Source: JBEKDJ01 sp050014415 (GTDB taxonomy: Bacteria > Desulfobacterota > BSN033 > UBA1163). From it: a stretch of DNA of 7,374 nucleotides. A model generated the notes under the pieces. The model saw only the letters and a list, made by a program, of their open reading frames with translations. It did no database searches and had not been told where the DNA came from. The DNA lies in NCBI GenBank assembly GCA_050014415.1, contig JBEKDJ010000240.1, forward strand, positions 1 through 7,374, given 5' to 3'. The position numbers and the translations under genes were made by a program. How positions within the stretch are numbered: position 1 is the first letter of the stretch; each line of letters opens with the position of its first letter. Below are positions 1 through 6,341 of the stretch, piece after piece.

Positions 1-343
1 GGATCTCATACTCGTCGATGCGCTTACTAACAAAGAAGAAATGAAAAGGCTCAATCGCGAGGTCGATGCCCCGACCATGGTAACCCAGATAGAGGGAGGG
101 CGCACCCCCATCTGCACGACGAAAGAGCTGGAAGAAATGGGTTTCGCCACGGTCGTCTATCCCGGCAGCAGTTTTTTTGCCGCCGCCTACGGCATCAAGA
201 AGGTCATGGAGGAGATCTACCACAAGGGGGTCACAACCGCCTTCCATGACAGGATGATCCTCTTTGGCGGTGTTGATGAGATAGTGGGTTTGGACAAAGT
301 ACGGGAGGTTGAAGCTTATTACTACAAGGATCTTTTGGGTTAA
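1..343 (+). CDS. Isocitrate lyase/PEP mutase superfamily lyase, 3' end only
   Basis: The reading frame is open from base 2 and ends at TAA 341-343, leaving about 113 C-terminal residues of a protein that is usually near 290. It opens with DLILVDALTNKEEM, the late beta-strand of the barrel, followed by the family's GGRTP turn, the EL..MGF..V.YP strand and the AAAYGIKKVM helix. The tail FGGVDEIVGLDKVREVEAYY is typical of proteins annotated as carboxyvinyl-carboxyphosphonate phosphorylmutase, 2-methylisocitrate lyase or 2,3-dimethylmalate lyase. Family members cleave or form C-C (rarely C-P) bonds in 2-hydroxy/2-oxo dicarboxylic acids using Mg2+. The N-terminal catalytic residues lie outside the window, so the substrate is unknown. 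It is first in a collinear run, 49 bases before the amidohydrolase; a small CGGG-AAA-CCCG hairpin lies just after the stop (347-357). Confidence 0.88.
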   Translation, partial: DLILVDALTNKEEMKRLNREVDAPTMVTQIEGGRTPICTTKELEEMGFATVVYPGSSFFAAAYGIKKVMEEIYHKGVTTAFHDRMILFGGVDEIVGLDKVREVEAYYYKDLLG

Positions 344-392
344 CGACGGGAAACCCGATAGCGTGCGGTAACTGAAACAAGGGGGTTGATAG

Positions 393-1679
393 ATGCCCGA
401 AGAGATGAGCACAAAAGCTATCACAGGCGGCACGTTAATTGACGGGACTGGTTCAGAGCCAATAGGGGAGGCAACCGTTCTCATTAAAGGGTCAAAGATC
501 GCAGCAGTGGGAAGAGGAATTCAGATTCCCAGCGGGTCGGACGTCATCGATGCAACCAGCAAGACGGTCATGCCCGGGCTGATCGATTCCCACATGCATA
601 ACATGGGGCTCATGGAACACCCAAAAACAGACCGGATATTCCGCCCCAGAGAGCTTGCGCTCATCCGGTCGATCGGCGACTGCCGGGCTCTCCTCGGAGC
701 GGGTTACACCACGCTCAGGGATTGTGGCGGGACAAACGGCATATACCTCAGGGAGGCCGCTGCCGAAGGCTCTTTGAGCGGCCTTCCCCGTATCATCGCA
801 GCGGGCCTGTTGGTCGTCCAAACATACAATAGCATCGATGACCCTTCGCTCCCCACAGAGTGCGCAGATGCCCGGACGAATCGACATCGAGGCCCCCAGG
901 GGGCAGAGAACCTTGTTTGTGATGGCGTGGATGAGTGCATTAAGGGGACCCGATACGCCATAGGATTCGGGGCGGATTTCATCAAGACCTTCGTGAGCGG
1001 GAACTTTCTCGGTGAGCATGAGTCGTCTTCCGACCTCCAGTTCCATATGGATGAGATCAAAGCCATCGTTGAAACAGCCGCTCACTCAGGCAGGTTCGTC
1101 ACCGCTCACTCTCACAATAGGACAGGTACGAAAAACGCGATACTCGGCGGCATAAAAACCGTAGACCATGCCCACGGGACCGACGACGAGGTGGTAGTGC
1201 TCGCGATCGAGCACCAAACGATCTTTGTATCGTCACTGGCAAGTCTCAAACTGATTCTCGACAAACGAGACGATGGGCCACCCTGGATTGCAGAGAGGAT
1301 CGGCTACGAGTGGGACGCGGCCGTGGGCGCATACGAGAGGATGCGAAAGGCGGGCGCCATCCTTGCTGCAGGAAGCGACTTCAACGGCTCTCCCATGGCA
1401 CCCTTGGGCAACAACGCCGTTGAGCTTGAGCTACTGACTAGGTACTGCGACTTTTCCCCTATGGATGCCATAGTAGCCGCCACAAGAAACGGAGCGTTGG
1501 CCTGCTTCGCGGGCGACAAGACCGGCACCATAGAGCAGGGCAAATTCGCGGACATCCTTATCGTCGACGGCGATCCCCTCTCGGACATCACGATACTCCA
1601 ACATGCCGAGAAGATGAGGATGGTCATGCTGGAGGGCAGGGTCGAGATCGACCGGGGCCTTTCGATTTCGAAGGCATAG
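393..1679 (+). CDS. Metal-dependent amidohydrolase (imidazolonepropionase/prolidase/enamidase-like)
   Basis: A 428-residue amidohydrolase-superfamily enzyme, a normal length. An N-terminal beta-sandwich strand (AITGGTLIDGTG, residues 9-20) precedes the TIM barrel. Metal-site residues are all visible: H67 and H69 in PGLIDSHMHN, K198 in GADFIK (position of the carboxylated lysine), H239 in VTAHSHN, H259 in TVDHAHG and D329 in AAGSDF. The C-terminal G.IE.GK.ADILIVDGDPL segment (378-396) closes the sandwich. The family hydrolyses cyclic or linear amide bonds in the cytoplasm; no signal peptide is seen. ATG 393 is preferred because AAGGGGG lies about 7 bases upstream; ATG 405 is an alternative. 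The relatives I can name (imidazolonepropionase, Xaa-Pro dipeptidase, enamidase of nicotinate fermentation) differ in substrate, so no specific reaction is assigned. It sits between two C-C lyase genes, suggesting it acts on an amide or lactam in the same pathway. Confidence 0.94.
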   Translation: MPEEMSTKAITGGTLIDGTGSEPIGEATVLIKGSKIAAVGRGIQIPSGSDVIDATSKTVMPGLIDSHMHNMGLMEHPKTDRIFRPRELALIRSIGDCRALLGAGYTTLRDCGGTNGIYLREAAAEGSLSGLPRIIAAGLLVVQTYNSIDDPSLPTECADARTNRHRGPQGAENLVCDGVDECIKGTRYAIGFGADFIKTFVSGNFLGEHESSSDLQFHMDEIKAIVETAAHSGRFVTAHSHNRTGTKNAILGGIKTVDHAHGTDDEVVVLAIEHQTIFVSSLASLKLILDKRDDGPPWIAERIGYEWDAAVGAYERMRKAGAILAAGSDFNGSPMAPLGNNAVELELLTRYCDFSPMDAIVAATRNGALACFAGDKTGTIEQGKFADILIVDGDPLSDITILQHAEKMRMVMLEGRVEIDRGLSISKA

Positions 1680-1706
1680 GACAGAATTCCAATCAAAGGA
1701 AGACAT

Positions 1707-3047
1707 ATGGTTTCACAAAACCGGATGAACGAGGAGGAACTCCTTAAGTTGCAGCCCTGGTACAAACCGGGCAAGTGGTATACATCGCCAATGACATGGC
1801 TTCCCGAGGTGAGGGCGACGATGCCCGATCTGCCAGAGAGGGTCCATGTCGTCGATCCTACATTGAGAGAAGCCGAGGATAACGTCGCTGTCTCCTTTAC
1901 CATCGATCGGAAAGTGGAGATTGCCCACAGACTGAGTGATGTCGGCGTAGAAGCCGTAGACTGCGGATACGTGGGTAACCCGGGTCATGAGGAGACGATG
2001 GCCAGGATCGCTTCAAGCGGGGTGCTCAAGAAGGGGACGGACCTCTATCTGAACCAGATGATCATGGACGTGTCCGCCCAGTTGGACGAGCTCAAGAAAG
2101 GGGCGGACCGTGTAGTGGAGCTTGGTGGAACCAGCCTTACTGCCTTGTGTGTGGGTCCGGTACAGAGCACGGAGAAACAGGATCAGTTTGTGGAATACGT
2201 CAGGTACGTCGTGGAGACCCACCCGGGCCTCAAGCTCGTTCCGGCCTTTGCCCTCGCCTCAGGCGGCTTCCAGTTTATCGGGAGACTCCCCACCATGCGG
2301 GCCAGCTTCGAATGGCAGGTGAAACTCGCCAAAATCATCACAGAGGCAGGCGTTGAGCGGATCTGTGTCGCCGACAGCATGGGCTGTGCCTCGCCGCCGG
2401 CCTGGAAGTATATAGCCGGCCAGTTCCGGAAAGCCATAGGTCCGAATAAGAGTCTCGGGGTCCATAATCACAACGACTATGGATTGGCTACGGCAAATGC
2501 TATCGCCGGCGTCGAGGGTGGTGCGGACTGCGTTGAAGTTGTTAGCTGCGGACTGGGTGCCAGAGCAGGAAATGCAGCTCTTGAGGAGGTCGTTCTTGTA
2601 TTGGAGGCTCTGTATGGTATCTCGACGGGAATAGACCTGGAAAAGCTCTATGACCTTGCGACGTACATTCAAAAAGTCACTGGGGCGAAGGTTCAGTCTT
2701 GGAAGCCCGTGGTGGGCGATAAACTATGGTTCGAAAGTTCCTGGCACACGGCCGACTACATGCAGGCCAAGAGGGCGGGCAAAGACTTTTTTGAAGCCCG
2801 AATATCTGAGCCGTACAATCCAAGAATCGTGGGGCAGACCCATGTAATGGTCTTCGGCTTTGCGGCCCTCAATCCGCGGGTCATCGAGGACTTCCTGATT
2901 CATCTGAAGCTGAAAAGCGATGAGGAAACCGTCGGGAAGATCATACAGGCGGGCGTGAGAGAGATTAGCCAACGGGGCGCCCGGGAAGAGAACAGATGGC
3001 TCACCGAGGAAGAGGTCGATGGGCTGTGCAGGAAACTGGCTAATTAG
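1707..3047 (+). CDS. HMG-CoA lyase/isopropylmalate-homocitrate synthase-like DRE-TIM enzyme
   Basis: A 446-residue member of the pyruvate carboxyltransferase (HMGL-like) family. The barrel begins at VHVVDPTLREAED (47-58): R54 is the catalytic arginine position and E55 the metal-ligand position, Glu as in homocitrate synthases rather than Asp as in LeuA. HNHND at 253-257 supplies the two metal-binding histidines, and CGLGARAGNAALEEVV (281-296) matches the second signature of isopropylmalate synthases. VVGDKLWFESSWHTAD (335-350) corresponds to the post-barrel ESGIHxD segment, with H347 retained. There is no C-terminal LeuA allosteric domain, and the first ~45 residues (rich in Trp and Pro) form an extension I do not recognise. 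Such enzymes make or break C-C bonds between an acyl-CoA and a 2-oxo acid. The start is supported by AAAGGAAG about 6 bases upstream of ATG; it lies 27 bases after the amidohydrolase. A lyase role is as plausible as a synthase role. Confidence 0.9.
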   Translation: MVSQNRMNEEELLKLQPWYKPGKWYTSPMTWLPEVRATMPDLPERVHVVDPTLREAEDNVAVSFTIDRKVEIAHRLSDVGVEAVDCGYVGNPGHEETMARIASSGVLKKGTDLYLNQMIMDVSAQLDELKKGADRVVELGGTSLTALCVGPVQSTEKQDQFVEYVRYVVETHPGLKLVPAFALASGGFQFIGRLPTMRASFEWQVKLAKIITEAGVERICVADSMGCASPPAWKYIAGQFRKAIGPNKSLGVHNHNDYGLATANAIAGVEGGADCVEVVSCGLGARAGNAALEEVVLVLEALYGISTGIDLEKLYDLATYIQKVTGAKVQSWKPVVGDKLWFESSWHTADYMQAKRAGKDFFEARISEPYNPRIVGQTHVMVFGFAALNPRVIEDFLIHLKLKSDEETVGKIIQAGVREISQRGAREENRWLTEEEVDGLCRKLAN

Positions 3048-3100
3048 GGGACACCAAGTGTCGTGGAGAAAGCAAGGAATATCAAAAGGAGGTACCCATT

Positions 3101-3940
3101 GTGAGTAATCTGAAAGGGAAGGTTGCATTGGTGACGGGGGCGGCGACCCACAAGAGTATGGGTCGTGCGATAGCACTGCAACTGGCGACAGAAGGAGCCG
3201 ATGTCGTAGTTGCCGACAAGTTTGCCGTGCCCAAAATCCTCAGGGCTGAAGACGCGAATTGGCGGGGATTGCACTCAGTGGTTCAGGAGATCGAAGCACT
3301 TGGAGCCAAAGGATTAGCTGTTGAAGCCGATGTCGGCAGCAGCAAGGATGTCGACGCGCTTGTGGCAAAGACATTGGAGAAGTTCGGGAAGATCGACATT
3401 CTGGTGCACTGCGTAGGCGTGCGTGGACCTGTTCCCGTACCTGTTATCGAATTGGATGAAGAGACATGGAGAATGCTCATAGACGTCAACCTTCATGGGT
3501 CTTTCCTCGTCGGCAAAGCAGTAGCCAAGGCGATGTTGCCGAATGGGGAAGGGAAGAAGATCGTGTTCATAGGCTCAGGGGCAGGGATAGAGGCATTCGC
3601 GGGTGCAGCAGGTTATTGTGCCGCCAAACACGGCTTAATGGGCCTCATGAAATGCATGGCCATTGAACTGGCGCCTCACAAGATTAACGTCAACGCCGTT
3701 CTTCCCGTCGCATTCGATACGAATTTCAGAGATGAGCAGATGAGCAAGGAAGCGAAGGAAAAGGGCATCAGCGTAGACGAAGTCATCAAGAATCAGCCAC
3801 AGGGACCTGCGGGTGCAATACCCATTGGACGGCTTGGTACGCCTGAAGATGCGGCCGGGGCGGTTTCGTACCTGGTTTCGGATAAGTCAAGTTTCGCCTC
3901 AGGTGCGTCGATACTCCTTGCCGGAGGGTTGGCCATATAA
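3101..3940 (+). CDS. SDR-family NAD(P)-dependent oxidoreductase
   Basis: A 279-residue classical short-chain dehydrogenase. The start is GTG at 3101, chosen because a strong AAAGGAGGT lies about 8 bases upstream and the N-terminus LKGKVALVTGAA fits the family. The Rossmann glycine turn TGAATHKSMG (12-21) is two residues longer than usual. D39 at the end of strand 2 (VVADK) suggests preference for NAD(H), D77 in EADV contacts adenine, and the active site is N130, S159, Y172 and K176 (YCAAK). The usual NNAG motif reads HCVG at 103-106, and the C-terminal DGG motif is LAGG. These enzymes interconvert alcohols and ketones. A 30-residue stretch at 205-235 (FRDEQMSKEAKEKG and following) forms the substrate lid. 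It lies 53 bases behind the lyase gene, so it likely oxidises or reduces a hydroxy/keto intermediate of the same pathway. Confidence 0.94.
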   Translation: MSNLKGKVALVTGAATHKSMGRAIALQLATEGADVVVADKFAVPKILRAEDANWRGLHSVVQEIEALGAKGLAVEADVGSSKDVDALVAKTLEKFGKIDILVHCVGVRGPVPVPVIELDEETWRMLIDVNLHGSFLVGKAVAKAMLPNGEGKKIVFIGSGAGIEAFAGAAGYCAAKHGLMGLMKCMAIELAPHKINVNAVLPVAFDTNFRDEQMSKEAKEKGISVDEVIKNQPQGPAGAIPIGRLGTPEDAAGAVSYLVSDKSSFASGASILLAGGLAI

Positions 3941-3971
3941 ATGGCCTGGAAAGGAAAGACGATGGATGAAG

Positions 3972-3987
3972 CGAGGTTGCTACCTCG
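3972..3987 (+). other. Hairpin just upstream of the ABM gene's ribosome binding site
   Basis: CGAGGT (3972-3977) and ACCTCG (3982-3987) are a perfect 6-base inverted repeat around the loop TGCT. The stem ends 3 bases before the GGAGAGAG ribosome binding site of the next gene. No T-run follows, so it is not an intrinsic terminator. It could protect or process the message or modulate access to the site; this is inference. Confidence 0.4.
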
Positions 3988-4001
3988 AAAGGAGAGAGAC
4001 G

Positions 4002-4313
4002 ATGATGATTCTGACCGCAGTGTTCCGCGCCCAACCTGGAAAAGATAAGGCATTGGAAGAGGTCCTGAAAGCCATGTTTCCCTACGTGCAGAAGGAACCA
4101 GGGGTGGTCACCTATAACCTCCAGAAGTCGGAGAAGAGCCCCGGTACCTTCCTGTTCTACGAGCGGTACAAAGACAAGCAGGCCTTCGAGGCCCATGGTT
4201 CGACCCCCCATTTCCAGGACCTGAATAAGAACCTTGAGGGGCTGTTGGTCGAGCCGCCTATCGTGGAGTTCTACAGCGAAATCGGCTCAATAGAGCGGGG
4301 ACAAAGGGAGTGA
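4002..4313 (+). CDS. Antibiotic biosynthesis monooxygenase (ABM/YgiN-like) domain protein
   Basis: A 103-residue single-domain dimeric alpha+beta barrel protein, the usual length for YgiN-like members. Visible family signatures are the first strand MILTAVFRAQPGKDKALEE (2-20), KEPGVVTYNL (31-40), the strand TFLFYERYKDKQAFEAH (49-65) and the following TPHFQDLN helix (68-75). Members include cofactor-free quinol or polyketide oxygenases, but many of unknown function occur in catabolic operons, so an oxygenase reaction is not assured, least of all in an anaerobe. The frame is open much further upstream (to 3813), but GGAGAGAG a few bases before tandem ATGs (4002 and 4005) fixes the start here and avoids overlap with the SDR. 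It follows the SDR by 61 bases; a 173-base gap separates its end from the preferred start of the binding-protein gene. Confidence 0.87.
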   Translation: MMILTAVFRAQPGKDKALEEVLKAMFPYVQKEPGVVTYNLQKSEKSPGTFLFYERYKDKQAFEAHGSTPHFQDLNKNLEGLLVEPPIVEFYSEIGSIERGQRE

Positions 4314-4403
4314 TCTATTACTCCGTTGACTTCACCAGGATTGCCAAGCCGCTCCTGCTGGTACATGCGACGCGAGCAACAAAATATACGAAGAAAGAAT
4401 AGA

Positions 4404-4439
4404 CAAAGGAGGGCTTTATGAAGACAATAGGATTGAGAC
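4404..4439 (+). repeat. Direct repeat, copy 1 (ribosome binding site plus ATG)
   Basis: This 36-base block carries AAAGGAGG, the ATG at 4418 and the codons for MKTIGLR. It is repeated at 4473-4508 with 35 of 36 bases identical (only 4435 G versus 4504 A differs). The offset of 69 bases is a multiple of three, so both starts feed the same frame. This copy would add 23 residues (MKTIGLRRVATSHSLKTSAK, then EGF) ahead of the normal signal peptide. Confidence 0.95.
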
Positions 4440-4472
4440 GGGTTGCTACATCACATTCATTGAAAACTTCAG

Positions 4473-4508
4473 CAAAGGAGGGCTTTATGAAGACAATAGG
4501 ATTAAGAC
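4473..4508 (+). repeat. Direct repeat, copy 2 (ribosome binding site plus preferred ATG)
   Basis: Second copy of the initiation block, with AAAGGAGG and the ATG at 4487. This copy leads directly into a textbook signal peptide, which is why 4487 is taken as the main start of the binding protein. Sequence after the two copies diverges within a few bases, so this is not a simple recent tandem duplication of a 69-base unit. Confidence 0.95.
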
Positions 4509-5692
4509 TGGCCATTTTCTCCCTATTTCTCACAATTGTGTTCATTCCCGTATTGGGCTCCCCGGGGCACGCGGCAGCGCCTGCGTCGACAACGTTGAAG
4601 ATCGCTGTCCTGAATTCGATTACGGGCCCCATGGCGGCCGGATTCAAAGATATCTCCGAGGCGGTGAAGCCGACCGAGAAACTCCTCAATGAAAAGGGAG
4701 GTGTGACGATCGGCGGCCAGAAATACCGTATCGAGCTCGTTTCGTACGACGATCAGTCATCGCCTCCAGGCGCGGTGGCAGCGGCCAACAAGATTCTGCA
4801 GGAGCAAATACACTTCGTCCTTGCCCCTATATTTATGCCGAGCAACCTGGCAATCGCACCGATCACGGAGCAGGCGAAAATCCTCCGAGTCCAGGCCGCC
4901 ACAATTGGAGCGGAACAATACGGCCCTAAGAACCGTTATCTCTTTGCCGCCCGCTTTGGCACCTGTTACATTCCTGTGATTTACGATTATCTGGCGAAGG
5001 CCTACCCCCAGGCAAAGAGCATAGCACGACTCATACCGGACGACCCGGGCGCCAGACATTTCAGTGACAACGATGTGAAGGAGGCCCAGAAACACGGGAT
5101 TGAGATCGTCTTCAACGAATTTTTCCGGATCGGCATGGAGGATTTTTATCCCTTACTTACAAAGGCATTGGAAAAGAAACCCGATGCTATAGACATAGGT
5201 TTTGGCATTTTACCCTGGGGGAAGGGTTTGATCACTCAGGCGAGGGAACTCGGTTTCAACGGCCCTATGTATGCTCCCGACTTCGTCGGCGATATCAATC
5301 TGCTCAAGGGGATGCTGGACGCAAAGAGTGCCCATGATTTTTTTCAATGGGGTCCTGATGTCCTGAGTCCGAAGATGACGCCGATTGTGAAGGATTTACG
5401 GAAGGTCATCGAAAAAGAGCTTAGCGTCAAATTCAACTTCGACCACACTATCGCCCTCGGGGCGGTATGGCCTCTCCTGAAGGTAATCGAGAAGGCGCAG
5501 AGCCTCGATACCGACAAGGTGGTCGATACGTGGGAGAAAATGCAGAGTATCGAATCCATATACGGAAAATCCCGCATGGGAGGCGAGATGCTCATCGGCA
5601 ACAATCACATCGTATTGGCGCCGGCGATGATCTCGAGAATCGTGGAGAAGGACAAGCCCATAGAGTTCGGGTACTACGAGTTAAAAGACTAA
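4487..5692 (+). CDS. Liv-type ABC transporter periplasmic substrate-binding protein
   Basis: From ATG 4487 the product has 401 residues, normal for branched-chain amino acid-type (Peripla_BP_6) binding proteins. Residues 1-31 form a Sec signal peptide: MKTIGLR, a hydrophobic core LAIFSLFLTIVFIPVLG, then a cleavage region near GHAAA. There is no lipobox cysteine, so a soluble periplasmic protein is expected. The mature protein starts LKIAVLNSITGPMA (37-50), the ligand-pocket loop of the family, then LLNEKGGVTIGG (66-77), VSYDDQSSPPGAVAAANKIL (85-104) and the second-lobe segment LTKALEKKPDAIDIG (224-238). Such proteins bind amino acids, aromatic acids, urea or other small acids. No permease or ATPase gene follows in the window: non-coding and mobile DNA begins right after the stop, so it is an orphan or its partners lie elsewhere. 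ATG 4418 would give a 424-residue form from the duplicated initiation block. Confidence 0.92.
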   Translation: MKTIGLRLAIFSLFLTIVFIPVLGSPGHAAAPASTTLKIAVLNSITGPMAAGFKDISEAVKPTEKLLNEKGGVTIGGQKYRIELVSYDDQSSPPGAVAAANKILQEQIHFVLAPIFMPSNLAIAPITEQAKILRVQAATIGAEQYGPKNRYLFAARFGTCYIPVIYDYLAKAYPQAKSIARLIPDDPGARHFSDNDVKEAQKHGIEIVFNEFFRIGMEDFYPLLTKALEKKPDAIDIGFGILPWGKGLITQARELGFNGPMYAPDFVGDINLLKGMLDAKSAHDFFQWGPDVLSPKMTPIVKDLRKVIEKELSVKFNFDHTIALGAVWPLLKVIEKAQSLDTDKVVDTWEKMQSIESIYGKSRMGGEMLIGNNHIVLAPAMISRIVEKDKPIEFGYYELKD

Positions 5693-5826
5693 ATGGGGAA
5701 CCATTGCCGCCCACGCGCCTTTTCGACGTCTTGGGAAGGCTTATCGCAATGAGTAGGATGGGTCGGACAGGGCGACATGAGGCTCTATCGGGGGCTCGCG
5801 TCGCTCCCCCCTTGGGCAAAACCACG

Positions 5827-5884
5827 ACTCACTTCGTGGGTGCCCTGGCCTGCCCCTCAAATGCTCATTACCCACTGCGTGGGT
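5827..5884. repeat. Pair of near-identical hairpins (REP/BIME-like candidate)
   Basis: Two 6-base-pair hairpins with 3-base loops occur 43 bases apart: ACTCAC-TTC-GTGGGT (5827-5841) and ACCCAC-TGC-GTGGGT (5870-5884). The surrounding 20-mers at 5830-5849 and 5873-5892 match at 17 of 20 positions. The T-to-C difference in the stem keeps pairing (G-U in one copy, G-C in the other). Paired short palindromes in an intergenic region resemble REP/BIME elements, and a RAYT-type transposase begins at 7290. A canonical REP 5' tetranucleotide was not identified, so the assignment is tentative. Confidence 0.5.
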
Positions 5885-5900
5885 GGCCCGGCTCGCCCAC

Positions 5901-5959
5901 AGATTCCCACGTCAACGCGAGCCAGCAGAGGACCTAGTGGCGTAAGGCCGTGGGAATCT
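5901..5959. repeat. 11-base perfect inverted repeat
   Basis: AGATTCCCACG (5901-5911) and CGTGGGAATCT (5949-5959) are exact reverse complements separated by 37 bases. Pairing stops at both ends (5900/5960 and 5912/5948 do not pair). It could be a long-stem RNA structure, the ends of a tiny mobile element, or a protein-binding site. No T-run follows, so it is not an intrinsic terminator. Confidence 0.75.
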
Positions 5960-6080
5960 ATGAATGTATCTACCGTGGTCCGTAGAATAGAGACGCGGCA
6001 AGAGGCTGTGAGACTCGCAATCGTGGCGATCATGAGGGTGCCGTAGAAGCTCGCAGCAGCATCAGGCGAGGTTCAGCCAC

Positions 6081-6341
6081 GTGCAGAAAGAGTCCGGGGT
6101 ACTTCCGACTAGTGGCTCAGCAGGAGGTGAGATCACGATCAATGGTTTCTTCTTTCGGACGAAGAAAGGCAAGGTTGCTTCCGGAGGAAAGAGCTGTAAG
6201 GTTACCACTTGGACCATGGACTCAAAGACTGGAGAGAGCAAGATTAAGTTTGTTGTGCCGAAAGGTCTTACTCCAGGAGCCAAGGAACTCAAAGTGACCA
6301 ATGGTGTGGGAGCAGACACAACGAATTTTACTGTTGATTGA
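6081..6341 (+). CDS. Orphan IPT/TIG-domain ORF, probably a gene remnant
   Basis: An 86-residue ORF from GTG 6081 to TGA. It spells one immunoglobulin-like IPT/TIG domain: LPTSGSAGGEITINGFFF (8-25) is the opening strand pair (compare PTSGSAG..VTI.G..F), then TKKGKVASGGKSCKVTTW, KIKFVVPKGLTPGAKELKV (54-72) and the closing strand TNGVGADTTNFTVD. Such domains normally occur as repeats in large secreted or surface proteins with a signal peptide. Here there is one domain, no export signal and no clear ribosome binding site before the GTG. The frame is open only back to 6036, with nothing recognisable in the extra residues. I read it as the preserved C-terminus of a larger gene that lost its 5' part; a genuine small protein cannot be excluded. 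The clean reading frame implies recent decay or retained use. Confidence 0.55.
   Translation: MQKESGVLPTSGSAGGEITINGFFFRTKKGKVASGGKSCKVTTWTMDSKTGESKIKFVVPKGLTPGAKELKVTNGVGADTTNFTVD

Larger units (their letters stand above)
5693..6080. other. Long non-coding GC-rich interval with palindromes
   Basis: I find no convincing gene in these ~390 bases. Frames stay open in places (for example 5777-6046) but the translations are low-complexity, rich in Pro, Arg and Ser, lack recognisable domains and have no ribosome binding site. A weak GCCTT/AAGGC pairing (5717-5740) after the binding-protein gene has no T-run. The notable content is a cluster of hairpins at 5790-5960, listed separately. The stretch 5960-6080 has no feature I can name; it may be the remnant of a mobile element. 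Confidence 0.6.

Noticed and set aside
492..1085. 197-codon minus-strand ORF opposite the amidohydrolase
   Set aside because: It lies wholly antisense to a gene with complete catalytic motifs, has no recognisable domain, and reads as cysteine/arginine-rich shadow sequence.
3813..4001. Upstream extension of the ABM gene overlapping the SDR
   Set aside because: The added residues are out-of-frame SDR sequence; a good ribosome binding site directly precedes the ATGs at 4002/4005 and the ABM domain starts there.
4314..4403. Promoter for the binding-protein gene (TTGACT at 4326)
   Set aside because: No acceptable -10 element lies 16-18 bases downstream, so an internal promoter cannot be supported.
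5827..5892. CRISPR-like repeats
   Set aside because: There are only two degenerate copies with no regular spacers and no cas genes; the units are palindromic intergenic hairpins.
5467..5937. 156-codon plus-strand ORF spanning the end of the binding-protein gene
   Set aside because: Its first half is a shadow of the binding protein and its second half is translated palindromic non-coding DNA; no domain is visible.
5940..6080. Possible IS200/IS605 TnpB 3' end or guide-RNA scaffold
   Set aside because: The setting (mobile DNA, hairpins, GTGGGAATC-like string) suggested it, but no TnpB zinc-finger or catalytic motif can be read in any frame and no element end is identifiable.
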